Assembly: GCF_009727055.1 (NCBI RefSeq)
Contig: NC_052349.1
Span: 48,918,485-48,982,484, forward strand
Source: Benincasa hispida
Lineage: Eukaryota; Streptophyta; Magnoliopsida; Cucurbitales; Cucurbitaceae
Length of the DNA: 64,000 nt
Reading direction: 5' to 3'
The position numbers and the translations under genes were made by a program. The notes under the pieces were generated by a model that was given only the letters and a program-made list of their open reading frames with translations, was not told where the DNA came from and made no database searches. Positions 20,780 to 32,854 of the stretch are shown one piece after another; the first letter of the stretch is position 1, and every line of letters begins with the position of its first letter.

Positions 20780-23123
20780 TGTCACACCCCACCTCAGATT
20801 ACTCTCCAAACCCGGATGGAGTGGTGACTGTAGTAGTTACCAACCCTTTTACTGGCACTTACTGCCTAATTAACCTGTTAAATAGTTTTAAACCCTTAAA
20901 AAGTATATATCATCAATACACTATACAATTAATTCAGAACTTAACACATTTACATTATAGGTTTTTGTAGCATTGTTCATACATGACTCTTACAATTTAG
21001 TGAGCCCCAACTAGAATACTAGTCACTAGACAGACACATGTGTACTAACTAAATACAGGTTTTCAATTAAGCTTCCTTCAACCTGACTCTTTAAGTGGCA
21101 GAGCAGCAGCAGCGAACTCTTTTGGTAACTGACCGCTACCTGAAAGGAAAACATTTGAAAACATGAGCTAGATGCTCAGAGAGTGACTAACATTTAAGTA
21201 TAACATTTATACATTAATTTCATATTTAAACAGAAAGCTTTTACTGAAATATAAACTTGGCAACTATTATTCATGACATCATTGACATCACATAGCATTT
21301 TCTAACTTTGCTAGACTATCCTTGGTCTATTTGTCTAGAGTGGCTCTTTTGCTCACTCCTTATCATTCTTTACCGCATTACTACTTAACTAGGAAGGAAC
21401 CCTTTTTTTTCGCTTCCTACAATCATAATTTTCATTCTTAGTTGAGAGAGAACCTTTACTCAATCCCTTAACATCAATTCATAGCTAAAGTGGAGTGATC
21501 TCGACACTACCAATAATAACTTTTCATTTATTTGTATAATTCTAGTTTAAGTACCGTCGTACCTTAGGTACTATTGCTCAGATACCTTCTCCGTGTACTT
21601 CAGTATCGAGCTGCTCAGATACCTTCTCCATGTCTTTCAGTATCGAGCTATTCAAATTCTAAGACAAAGCTTTAGTACCTTCTCCATGTACTTCAGTATT
21701 GAGCTATTCACTTTTTAGTCCAAGCTTCAGTACCTTCTTCGTGTACCTCAGTACTGAGCTATTTATACTTACTTGCATATTTTTATCTCTTAATAACTTA
21801 GTTACCCAAACACATTCCTTACTAACGCATCCTCATGGTCATTGTAAAGCATAGCATAAATATAACATTCATGTGAGATGCGTTGCTACATAGCTATTTG
21901 AGATTAATTGTCATAAATAGCTTTCACTAAACATGCATTGCTAAACATTCATAAGCTTAAGCAATTTACATAAAACATTTAAAACATTTAGAGTCATTCA
22001 CAGTCTTTGGCAATCTCCTTCATGTATATGTTTACTGTATGTTGAACACTTAGCTCAATTCTTAGGCCTTAACTTGACTAGGCGGCAACTTCATTACCAT
22101 GCAACCATGCCTTGCGTCCATACATTGCGTTAGACGTTTAAGCCTTCTATGCGTCCAAGCCTTCAGCTCGTGCCTACTACCCATCGCATGGCCTAATGCA
22201 TAGCAATCTTTGTGCTCATCGCTTGGCTTATGCACCCGTCTGGTGGCACATGACGCATGCCCCATGCATTCATCCAATTGCGCCTAACACTCGGCTTATA
22301 CACCCATCTGGTGGCACATCGACGCATGCCCCATGCGTTCATCCAATTGCACCTATCGTCCAACGTAACCTTGTGCTTATGGCTTCAATATGCGTTCCAT
22401 GATCTGATGTTTCTCAGTGCATCCTTGCGCCCATTCAACCTCCAACGCATGTGCTCATCATCCTTGTCAAGCCCTTCTAAGCCAACGCATACCTCCTTCT
22501 CAACGTATTGCCCAATCTAGCTAACGCTAGCTCATCTAAGGCTTTTGCGTCTCTCTTTGGATCACACTTCTAAGCCAACGCATAGCTCTTATAATATCCC
22601 ATGCGTTAAGCCCTTTCTCGCTTCGTACATAAACACCAAATGCATAGGCTGTATACACCAACGCATAAGCTGCATAGCACTAACCTATAGGCTGTATAGC
22701 ACCAATCCATGGCTGTAATCCATCGCGTCCATCACGATCCAACGTCGCATGCCTCCCTCACTGCATGCCCTTGCACCGTATGCCTTTGGCTGCATTACCA
22801 AACGCATCATAGCTTCACTCATGCGTTCACCCTTGGTACCAATGCCTAGCTTACCCTTGCCTTCAACATTAGCCTCTACAAAGCCTTGATTGCTACTACG
22901 CAACCTCATGCGTTCACTCTCTCCATTAACGCATGTCTACACTTGCTTCCATACTTAGCCAAATTTCCAACTTGTTATATTATCTAAACTCACACATCTA
23001 AGTATTTCTAATACTTAGAATTTTCTTCCTTCATCTTCCTACTTTCTTTATCTTCCTTCTCAATTTTACTTAACATGCTAGCTTGTTACCTACTTTTGTA
23101 GGAAAATAGAGTACGGTTGACCT
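20780..23123 (+). mobile_element. Solo LTR (family S, copy 2) with 5-bp target duplication
   Basis: Starts TGTCACACCCCACC at 20780 and ends about GGTTGACCT at 23123. The pentamer TTTAG flanks it at 20775-20779 and 23124-23128. It shares with 16415-18894 (opposite strand) its first 100 bases, AACTGACCGCTACCTGA, and the TACCTTCTCC tandem block. The right terminus is not a perfect CA, so that edge is a little uncertain. No coding domain is present. Confidence 0.7.
22225..22360. repeat. 68-bp direct repeat, two units
   Basis: GGCTTATGCACCCGTCTGGT (22225) and GGCTTATACACCCATCTGGT (22293) begin two units 68 bp apart, each continuing with CATGCCCCATGC and TTCATCCAATTGC. They lie in a stretch (22080-22930) dense in AACGCAT/ATGCGTT words. 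Confidence 0.8.
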
Positions 23124-23510
23124 TTTAGCTAACTCATGCGTAATAAACAGAGAGTGAACATAAAGAAGTAAATTCCATTTCTATAGATAAGTTTGAGTAC
23201 AAAATATAATGGAAAGATAAGGATAGAGAGCCTGGTAGCAATCCCTTGCTTCCCAAGGCCTTTACACTGTCAACTCTATTCTGTTCAAAAGATATTCCTG
23301 CTTCCGCAAGAGTTGGCCCTCTCTCTGATCTTGAAGCTTCTGGCACTCTCCCAAGTTCACCGGAACGATCTATTGGCACAATCTCACTTCTCTCGCTTCC
23401 GCCTTAAAATAAAAGAAAATAAAGAACAAGGCTATTCTATCTATGGAGAAAATTATTTAAGTATCCGAACTTGCTGAACTAAATGAACCCCTTTTCTAAA
23501 GGTTGCCTTC

Positions 23511-23523
23511 GGTATTTATAGAG
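23511..23523 (-). promoter_or_regulatory. TATA box of the Athila-like LTR
   Basis: The minus strand reads CTCTATAAATACC, placed about 500 bp from the outer LTR end (24016). This is a plausible LTR promoter in the element's direction of transcription. Confidence 0.45.
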
Positions 23524-24016
23524 CTTCGGGGTGAAAGGCGACTTCTCTCTTATGATTGCACAAATGGGATGACTTTAATTCTTTGACTGATGCGCCGAAT
23601 ATTTGTCACCGAAAAGCTAAGTGTAATTGTTATCGTTAGCGGCTTGTCAACATAGATTCGACCGTCATCAGCTTTCTGTCCCATCGTGATTAATTATACT
23701 TTTCACCCAGATGTGCCCACCGAGTTACGCCGGCTCTATGCGGCACCCTCTTGAGCAGATGTTTGCAAGCACAAATCACCACAAGGTCTTGCGGTAACGC
23801 TGCACTCGACCATTGATTTCTTGTGATCGCACTTTCCACTTTGGGTCAATGCATATTTTGCATAAAAATACAAAATTTAACTGTTTCTATGCGATGAATG
23901 CATGTGACTGCAATGTTATGAACTTAATGTTTTTTGGACGCAATCAAACATATTTTATCAACGCAAACCTTCATTGTTTAATAACTTAGCATAATGTGCA
24001 TTTCTGCCCGTTATCA

Positions 24017-24080
24017 CTAAGTGATGCTATAAAAGTTAAGGATGCTAAGTAAAGAAAGATGGAGATGTAATCGAAGGAAA
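24017..24080. mobile_element. Short LTR remnant beside the PFP-beta fragment
   Basis: CTAAGTGATGC followed by AAAGTTAAGGATGC and TAAGTAAAGAAAGATGGAGA matches 3870-3935 and 12975-13035 of the composite LTRs. Homology stops at about 24080, where intron-like sequence of the PFP-beta fragment begins. Confidence 0.7.
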
Positions 24081-24205
24081 GTCAACCTTATATTTCTGCA
24101 ATAAAAATAACATATAATAGCTTATCCATATATGACAATGAGAGTGAGAAAGAGAGAGTAAAAAAGAGGGAGGCAATAAATAAATTTCATAGTTCTGAAA
24201 AATAC

Positions 24206-24418
24206 CTAAAGTTTTCAGCAAGGAGACAAGCATTTGTGTTGGAATCATCTCCACCAATTACAACAAGGCCATCCGGATCAATGCACATATTCACACTAAC
24301 AATTCTAACAAGTGAAAGCTAGAAATCACTTCAAGAAAATTAACCTGATTGCGATATGGGTAGATAAATTGGGCAACCAATTCTACATATTTATCATTAA
24401 AGCTAAGTTTTGGGTTGG
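24206..24418 (-). pseudogene. PFP-beta: PFP beta-subunit gene fragment (5'-side exons)
   Basis: Two exon-like pieces on the minus strand. 24418-24345 encodes KYVELVAQFIYPYRNQ and ends CAG|GTTAA. About 24283-24206 encodes DPDGLVVIGGDDSNTNACLL and AENF, ending TTTAG|GTATT. The GGDDSN motif is the nucleotide/phosphate-site signature of the phosphofructokinase superfamily, and the context matches the plant PFP beta subunit. The exon that should lie between (GGFDM...) is not recognisable in the roughly 60 bases between the pieces. The fragment is cut by a 100-N gap upstream and by LTR sequence at 24080 downstream. It represents an earlier part of the protein than 5086-6039. Confidence 0.8.
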
Positions 24419-24518
24419 NNNNNNNNNNNNNNNNNNNNNNNNNNNNNNNNNNNNNNNNNNNNNNNNNNNNNNNNNNNNNNNNNNNNNNNNNNNNNNNNNN
24501 NNNNNNNNNNNNNNNNNN
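24419..24518. other. Assembly gap (100 N)
   Basis: 100 N between the PFP-beta fragment and the first satellite monomer. A standard-size placeholder; the true distance is unknown. Confidence 0.99.
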
Positions 24519-27500
24519 TACCCATTGTGGACGAACTGAGGCACAAAAGGTCAAGAAAGAGTCCGAAAAGAACGAGCTTTGGATTTCTACAAGTGTAAGT
24601 CTGCTATGACCAAAAATTTGGACGAAGTTTGGTTCAAAAGGTACTTTTGAACCCTAGAAAGTAGTGTTGCACCATTCGGACGAACCAGCTACGAAAGGTT
24701 CGAGAAAGCGTCCGAAAGGACGAAACGTTGGTTTTCTACAAAGGAAGTCTGCTATGACTAAAAATTTGGACACGGTTTTGTTCAAAATGTACTTGATGAA
24801 CCCTAGAAAGTAGTTTTGTACCATTGTGGACGAACATGGCACAAAAAGGCGAGAAAAAGTCCGAAAACGAACGAAACTTTTGATTTCTACAAGGTGAAGC
24901 CTGCTATGACTAAAAGTTTGGTTCAAAAGGTACTTTTAACCTAGAAAAGTAGTGTTTTACCATTGTGGACAACTTAGGCAACAAAAGTCGAGAAAGAGTT
25001 CGAAAAGAACGAACTTTGGATTTCTACAAGTTAAGTCTGCTATGACCAAAAATTGGTTCAAAGGTACTTATGAACCCTGGAAAGTTGTTTTGTACCATGT
25101 TGACGAACTTAGGCACAAAAGGTCGAGAAAGAAGTCGAAAAGGACGAACTTTGCATTCCTACAAGTGGAAGTTTCTTATGAATAAAAACTTGGACGATGT
25201 TTGGTTCAAAAGGTACTTTTGAACTCTGGAAAGTAGTTTTGTACTTATGAGCCCTGGAAATTAGTTTTATACCATTGTGGACTAACTTAGGCAAAAAAAA
25301 GGTCGAGAAAGAATCTGAAAAGGACGAACTTTGGATTTCTACAAGTGGAAGTTTTCTATGACTAAAAATTTGGACAAGTTTGGTTCAAAAGCTACTTATG
25401 AACCCTGGAAAGTAGTTTTCGTACCATCGTTGGCGAACTTAGGCACAAAAAGGTCGAGAAAGAGTCGGAGAGGGATGAACTTTGGATTTCTACAAGTGGA
25501 AGTCTGCATGCCTACAAATTTGGACGAAAGTTTGGCTCAAAAGGTACTTATGAAACCTGGAAAGTAGTTTCGTATCATTTTATGGCGAACTTAGGCACAA
25601 AAGGTCGAGAAAGAGTCCGAAACGGACGAACTTTTGGAGTTTTACAAGTGGAAGTCTCTATGACGAAAAATTTGGACGAAGTTTGGTTAGAAACGTACTT
25701 ATGAACCTGGAAATTAGTTTCGTACCACTGTGGACGAACTTAGGCACAAAAGGTCGAGAGAGAGTCCGAAACGGACGAACTTTGGAGTTCTACTGAGTGG
25801 AAGTCTGTATGACTAAAAATTTGGACGAAGTTTGGTTCAAAAGCACGTACTTACACCCTGTAGAGAAGTTTTGAGCCATATTGGACGAACTTGGGCACAA
25901 AAGGTCGAGAAAGAATCCGAAAAGAACAAACTTTGGACTTCTACAAGTGGAAGTCTGCTATGACTAAAAATTTGACGAAGTTTGCTCAAAAGGTACTTTG
26001 AGCCCTAGAAAGAAGTTTGTTACCAATTGTGGACGAACTGAGGCACAAAAGGTCAAGAAAGAGTCGCAAAGAACGAGCTTTGGATTTCTACAAGTGTAAG
26101 TCTGCTATGACCAAAAATTTGGACGAAGTTTGGTTCAAAAGGGTACTTTTGAACCCTAGAAAGTAGTGTTGCACCATTGTGGACGTACCTAGGCACGAAA
26201 GTTCGAGAAAGCGTCCGGAAAGGACGAACGTTGGTTTTCTACAAATGGAAGTCTGCTATTGACTAAAAATTTGGACACGGTTTTGGTTCAAAATGTATTG
26301 ATGAACCCTAGAAAGTAGTTTTGTACCATTGTGGACGAACATGGGCACAAAAGGCCGAGAAAAAGTCCGAAAAGACGAACTTTTGATTTCTACAAGGTGA
26401 AGTCTGCTATGACTAAAAGTTTGGTTCAAAAGGTACTTTTAAACCCTAGAAAGTAGTTTTGTACCATTGTGGACGAACTTAGGCACAAAAGGTCGAGAAA
26501 GAGTTCGAAAGAACGAACTTTGGATTTCTACAAAGTGTAAGTCTGCTATGACCAAAAATTTGGACGAAGTTTGGTTCAAAAGGTACTTATGAACCGTGGA
26601 AAGTAGTTTTGTACCATTGTGGACGAGCTTAGGCACAAAAGGTTAGAAAGAGTTGAAAAGTACGAACATTGGATTTCTACAAGTGGAAGTCTACTATGAC
26701 TAAAAATTTCGATGAAGTTTTGGTTCAAAAGGTATTTATGAACCCAGGAAATGTGGTTTATACCATTGCTATGACTAAAAATTTAAATGAAGTTTTGGCG
26801 GCAAACATACTTATGAACCGTGGAAAGTAGTTTTGTACCATTGTGGATGAGCTTAGGCACAAAAGGTCTAGAAAGAGTCCGGAAAGGACGACACATTAGA
26901 TTTCTACAAGTGAAAATCTGCTATGACTAATACTTTGGATGAATTTTTGTTCAAAAGGTACTAATGTATCCTTGAAAGTAGTTTTGGTACCATCGTGGAC
27001 GAACTTAGGAACAAAAGTACGAGTAAGAGTCTGAGAAGAACGAATTATGGATTTCTAAAAGTGGAAGTCTGCTATGACTTAAAATTTGGACCAAGTTTGG
27101 TTCAAAAGTACTTATGAAGCCTGGAAAGAAGTTTTGTACCATTGTGGATGAGCTTAGGCACAAAAGGTCTAGAAAGAGTCCGGAAAGGACGACACATTAG
27201 ATTTCTACAAGTGAAAATCTGCTATGACTAAACATTTGGACGAAGTTTGGTTCAAAAGGTACTTTTGAACCCTGGAAAGTAGTTTTGTACTATTGTGGAT
27301 GAACTTAGGCAATAAAGGTTGAAAAAAAGTCCGAAATGAACAAACTTTGGATTTCTACAAGTGGAAGTCTGCTATGACTATAAATTTGGACGTAGTTTGG
27401 TCAAAAGGTACTTATGAATCCTGAAAAGTTGTTTTGTACCATTGTGGATGAACTTAGGCACAAAAGGTCGAGAAAGAGTTAAAAAAACAAACGTTGGATT

Positions 27501-28411
27501 TCTATAAGTTGAAGTCTTCTATGACTAAAAATTTGGACGAAGTTTGCTCAAAAGGTACTTTGAACCTTAGAAAGAAGTTTTGTATCATTGTGGACGAACT
27601 TAGGCACAAAAGGTCGAGAAAGAGCCCGAAATGAATGAACTTTAGATTTCTAAAAGTTGAAGTCTGCTACGACTAAAAATTTGGGCGAAGTTTGGTTCAA
27701 AAGGTACTTTAAACCCTAGAAAGTAGTTTTGTACCATTATGGACGAACTTAGGCCCAAAAGGTCGAGAAAGAGTCCGAAAAGGACGAACTTTGGATTTCT
27801 ACAAGTGGCAGTCTTCTATGACTAAAAATTTAGATGAAGTTTGGTTCAAAAGATACTTATGAACCCTGGAAAGTAGTTATGTACCTTTTTGGACGAACAT
27901 AGGCAAATAAGGTCGAAAAAGAGTCTGAAAAGAACGAACTTTGGATTTCTACAAGTTGAAGTCTGTTATTACTAAAAATTTGGACAAAGTTTAGTTCAAA
28001 AGGTACTAATGAACCCTTGAAAGTAGTTTTGTACCATCGTGGACGAACTTAGGCACAAAAGTACAAGAAAGAGTCCGAAAAGAATGAACTGTGGATTTCT
28101 ACAAGTGGAAGTCTGCTATGACTAAAAATTTGTACGAACTTTGGTTCAAAAGGAACTTATGATCCCTAGAAAGTAGTTTTGTACTATTGTGATGAACTTA
28201 GGCACAAAAGGTCGAGAAAGAATCTGAAACGGACGAACTTTGGAGTTCCATAAGTGGAAATCTGGTATGACTAATAATTTGGACGAAGTTTGGTTCAAAA
28301 GGTGCTTATGAACCCTAGAAAGTAGTTTTGTACCATTGTGGACGAACTTAGGCAAAAAAGGTCGAGAAAGAGTTCGAAAAGAACGACCTTTGGATTACTA
28401 CAAGTACAAGT
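24519..28411 (+). repeat. 150-bp satellite array, plus orientation, block 1
   Basis: Tandem monomers of about 150 bp, with recognisable words GGACGAACTTAGGCACAAAA, GGTCGAGAAAGAGTCCGAAA, GGATTTCTACAAGTGGAAGT, CTATGACTAAAAATTTGGAC and GGTACTTATGAACCCTGGAA. Monomers diverge by roughly 5-20% by eye. The first 0.5 kb repeats again at about 26030 (an internal period of about 1.51 kb). The whole block recurs at 28951-32854. Frames in it are accidental. Confidence 0.95.
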
Positions 28412-28925
28412 GCTAAGTTGACCACAATGGTACAAAACTACTTTCCAGGATTCATAACTACCGTTTGAACCAAACTTCGTCCAAATTTTTTGTTAAACTA
28501 GACTTCCACTTGTAGAACTCCAAAGTTCGTCCGTTTCGGACTCTTTCTCGACCTTTTTTGCCTAAGTTTGTCCACAATGCTACAAAACAACTTTCTAGGG
28601 TTCATCAGTACCTTTTGAACCAAACATCGTCAAAATTTTTAGTCAGAGCAGACTTCCACTTGTAGAAATAAAAAGTTCGTTCTATTCAGACTCTTTCTCG
28701 ACCTTTTGTGTCTAAGTTCGTTCACAATGGTACAAAACTACTTTCTAGGGTTCATAATTATCTTTTGAACCACGCTTCGTCCAAATTTTTAGTCATAGCA
28801 GACTTTCGCTTGTAGAAATCCAAAGTTCGTTCTTTTCAGAATCTTTCTCGACCTTTTTTGCCTATGTTTGTCCGCAATGGTACAAAACTACTTTCCAGGG
28901 TTCATAAGTACCTTTTGAACCAAAC
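28412..28925 (-). repeat. 150-bp satellite array, minus orientation, block 2
   Basis: After AAGTACAAGTG the monomers run in reverse complement (CACAATGGTACAAAACTACT and similar). This block ends at a 25-N gap in the word CCTTTTGAACCAAAC. Its continuation is seen in the duplicate copy at 32855-33371. Confidence 0.93.
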
Positions 28926-28950
28926 NNNNNNNNNNNNNNNNNNNNNNNNN
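28926..28950. other. Assembly gap (25 N)
   Basis: 25 N separating two nearly identical 4.4 kb satellite blocks. The sequence after the gap restarts exactly with TACCCATTGTGGACGAACTG, the same as at 24519. Confidence 0.99.
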
Positions 28951-31900
28951 TACCCATTGTGGACGAACTGAGGCACAAAAGGTCAAGAAAGAGTCCGAAA
29001 AGAACGAGCTTTGGATTTCTACAAGTGTAAGTCTGCTATGACCAAAAATTTGGACGAAGTTTGGTTCAAAAGGGTACTTTTGAACCCTAGAAAGTAGTGT
29101 TGCCACCATTCGGACGAACCAGCTACGAAAGTTCGAGAAAGCGTCCGAAAGGACGAAACGTTGGTTTTCTACAAATGGAAGTCTGCTATGACTAAAAATT
29201 TGGACACGGTTTTTGTTCAAAATGTATTGATGAACCCTAGAAAGTAGTTTTGTACCATTGTGGACGAACATGAGGCACAAAAGGCGAGAAAAAGTCCGAA
29301 AACGACGAAACTTTTTGATTTCTACAAGGTGAAGTCTGCTATGACTAAAAGTTTGGTTCAAAAGGTACTTTTAAACCTAGAAAAGTAGTTTTGTACCATT
29401 GTGGACAACTTAGGCACAAAAGTCGAGAAAGAGTTCGAAAAGAACGAACTTTGGATTTCTACAAGTGTAAGTCTGCTATGACCAAAAATTTTGTTCAAAG
29501 GGTACTTATGAACCCTGGAAAGTTGTTTTGTACCATGTTGACGAACTTAGGCACAAAAGGTCGAGAAAGAAGTCGAAAAGGACGAACTTTGCATTCCTAC
29601 AAGTGGAAGTTTCTTATGAATAAAAACTTGGACGATGTTTGGTTCAAAAGGTACTTTTGAACTCTGGAAAGTAGTTTTGTACTTATAGCCCTGGAAATTA
29701 GTTTTATACCATTGTGGACTAACTTAGGCAAAAAAAAGGTCGAGAAAGAATCTGAAAAGGACGAACTTTGGATTTCTACAAGTGGAAGTTTTCTATGACT
29801 AAAAATTTGGACAAAGTTTGGTTCAAAAGCTACTTATGAACCCTGGAAAGTAGTTTTCGTACCATCGTTGGCGAACTTAGGCACAAAAGGTCGAGAAAGA
29901 GTCGGAGAGGGATGAACTTTGGATTTCTACAAGTGGAAGCTGCCCATGCCTACAAATTTGGACGAAAGTTTGGCTCAAAAGGTACTTATGAAAACCTGGA
30001 AAGTAGTTTCGTATCATTTTATGGGCGAACTTAGGCACAAAAGGTCGAGAAAGAGTCCGAAACGGACGAACTTTGGAGTTTTACAAGTGGAAGTCTTCTA
30101 TGACGAAAAATTTGGACGAAGTTTGGTTAGAAACGTACTTATGAACCTTGGAAATTAGTTTCGTACCACTGTGGACGAACTTAGGCACAAAAGGTCGAGA
30201 GAGAGTCCGAAACGGACGAACTTTGGAGTTCTACGAGTGGAAGTCTGGTATGACTAAAAATTTGGACGAAGTTTGGTTCAAAAGGCACGTACTTACACCC
30301 TGTAGAGAAGTTTTGCAGCCATATTGGACGAACTTGGGCACAAAAGGTCGAGAAAGAATCCGAAAAGAACAAACTTTGGACTTCTACAAGTGGAAGTCTG
30401 CTATGACTAAAAATTTGGACGAAGTTTGCTCAAAAGGTACTTTGAGCCCTAGAAAGAAGTTTGTTACCATTGTGGACGAACTGAGGCACAAAAGGTCAAG
30501 AAAGAGTCCAAAAGAACGAGCTTTGGATTTCTACAAGTGTAAGTCTGCTATGACCAAAAATTTGGACGAAGTTTGGTTCAAAAGGGTACTTTTGAACCCT
30601 AGAAAGTAGTGTTGCACCATTGTGGACGACCTAGGCACGAAAGTTCGAGAAAGCGTCCGGAAAGGACGAACGTTGGTTTTCTACAAATGGAAGTCTGCTA
30701 TGACTAAAAATTTGGACACGGTTTTGTTCAAAATGTATTGATGAACCCTAGAAAGTAGTTTTGTACCATTGTGGACGAACATGGGCACAAAAGGCCGAGA
30801 AAAAGTCCGAAAACGACGAACTTTTGATTTCTACAAGGTGAAGTCTGCTATGACTAAAAGTTTGGTTCAAAAGGTACTTTTAAACCCTAGAAAGTAGTTT
30901 TTGTACCATTGTGGGACGAACTTAGGCACAAAAGGTCGAGAAAGAGTTCGAAAAGAACGAACTTTGGATTTCTACAAGTGTAAGTCTGCTATGACCAAAA
31001 ATTTGGACGAAGTTTGGTTCAAAAGGTACTTATGAACCGTGGAAAGTAGTTTTGTACCATTGTGGACGAGCTTAGGCACAAAAGGTTAAGAAAGAGTTTG
31101 AAAAGTACGAACATTGGATTTCTACAAGTGGAAGTCTACTATGACTAAAAATTTCGATGAAGTTTTGGTTCAAAAGGTATTTATGAACCCAGGAAATGTG
31201 GTTTATACCATTGCTATGACTAAAAATTTAAATGAAGTTTGGCGGCAAACATACTTATGAACCGTGGAAAGTAGTTTTGTACCATTGTGGATGAGCTTAG
31301 GCACAAAAGGTCTAGAAAGAGTCCGGAAAGGACGACACATTAGATTTCTACAAGTGAAAATCTGCTATGACTAATACTTTGGATGAATTTTTGTTCAAAA
31401 GGTACTAATGTATCCTTGAAAGTAGTTTGTACCATCGTGGACGAACTTAGGAACAAAAGTACGAGTAAGAGTCTGAGAAGAACGAATTATGGATTTCTAA
31501 AAGTGGAAGTCTGCTATGACTTAAAATTTGGACCAAGTTTGGTTCAAAAGTACTTATGAAGCCTGGAAAGAAGTTTTGTACCATTGTGGACGAACTTAGG
31601 CACAAAAGGTCGAGAAAGAGTCCGAAACGGACGAACTCTAGAATTCTACAAGTGAAAGTCTACTATGACTAAACATTTGGACGAAGTTTGGTTCAAAAGG
31701 TACTTTTGAACCCTGGAAAGTAGTTTTGTTACTATTGTGGATGAACTTAGGCAATAAAGGTTGAAAAAAAGTCCGAAATGAACAAACTTTGGATTTCTAC
31801 AAGTGGAAGTCTGCTATGACTATAAATTTGGACGTAGTTTGGTCAAAAGGTACTTATGAATCCTGAAAAGTTGTTTTGTACCATTGTGGATGAACTTAGG

Positions 31901-32854
31901 CACAAAAGGTCGAGAAAGAGTTAAAAAAACAAACGTTGGATTTCTATAAGTTGAAGTCTTCTATGACTAAAAATTTGGACGAAGTTTGCTCAAAAGGTAC
32001 TTTGAACCTTAGAAAGAAGTTTTGTATCATTGTGGACGAACTTAGGCACAAAAGGTCGAGAAAGAGCCCGAAATGAATGAACTTTAGATTTCTAAAAGTT
32101 GAAGTCTGCTACGACTAAAAATTTGGGCGAAGTTTGGTTCAAAAGGTACTTTAAACCCTAGAAAGTAGTTTTGTACCATTATGGACGAACTTAGGCCCAA
32201 AGGTCGAGAAAGAGTCCGAAAAGGACGAACTTTGGATTTCTACAAGTGGCAGTCTTCTATGACTAAAAATTTAGATGAAGTTTGGTTCAAAAGATACTTA
32301 TGAACCCTGGAAAGTAGTTATGTACCTTTTTGGACGAACATAGGCAAATAAGGTCGAAAAAGAGTCTGAAAAGAACGAACTTTGGATTTCTACAAGTTGA
32401 AGTCTGTTATACTAAAAATTTGGACAAAGTTTAGTTCAAAAGGTACTAATGAACCCTTGAAAGTAGTTTTGTACCATCGTGGACGAACTTAGGCACAAAA
32501 GTACAAGAAAGAGTCCGAAAAGAATGAACTGTGGATTTCTACAAGTGGAAGTCTGCTATGACTAAAAAATTTGTACGAACTTTGGTTCAAAAAGGAACTT
32601 ATGATCCCTAGAAAGTAGTTTTGTACTATTGTGATGAACTTAGGCACAAAAGGTCGAGAAGAATCTGAAACGGACGAACTTTGGAGTTCCATAAGTGGAA
32701 AATCTGGTATGACTAATAATTTGGACGAGTTTGGTTCAAAAAGGTGCTTATGAACCCTAGAAAGTAGTTTTGTACCATTGTGGACGAAACTTAGGCAAAA
32801 AGGTCGAGAAAGAGTTCGAAAAGAACGACCTTTGGATTACTACAAGTACAAGTG
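28951..32854 (+). repeat. 150-bp satellite array, plus orientation, block 3 (near-identical to block 1)
   Basis: Colinear with 24519-28411 monomer by monomer, including rare variants such as GGACACGGTTTTGTTC and TTGATTTCTACAAGGTGAAG. The differences are mostly single-base insertions or deletions. The orientation switch at its end (32854/32855) is the same AAGTACAAGTG / CTAAGTTG junction. Confidence 0.93.

Larger units (their letters stand above)
19993..24016 (-). mobile_element. 5' LTR of the Athila-like element, interrupted by a solo LTR
   Basis: The plus-strand ends are TGATACGTT (19993) and CCCGTTATCA (24016), TG...CA termini with a short inverted repeat. The left edge abuts the primer site. 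The LTR is split by element 20780-23123; without it the LTR is about 1.68 kb. A minus-strand TATA box lies at 23511-23523. The part at 19993-20740 is homologous to 4281-5040. The frames in it do not encode recognisable proteins. Confidence 0.75.

Noticed and set aside
22062..22520. Three overlapping frames with His/Ala-rich peptides
   Set aside because: They are translations of the AACGCAT-rich, internally repeated part of a solo LTR; no domain recognised.
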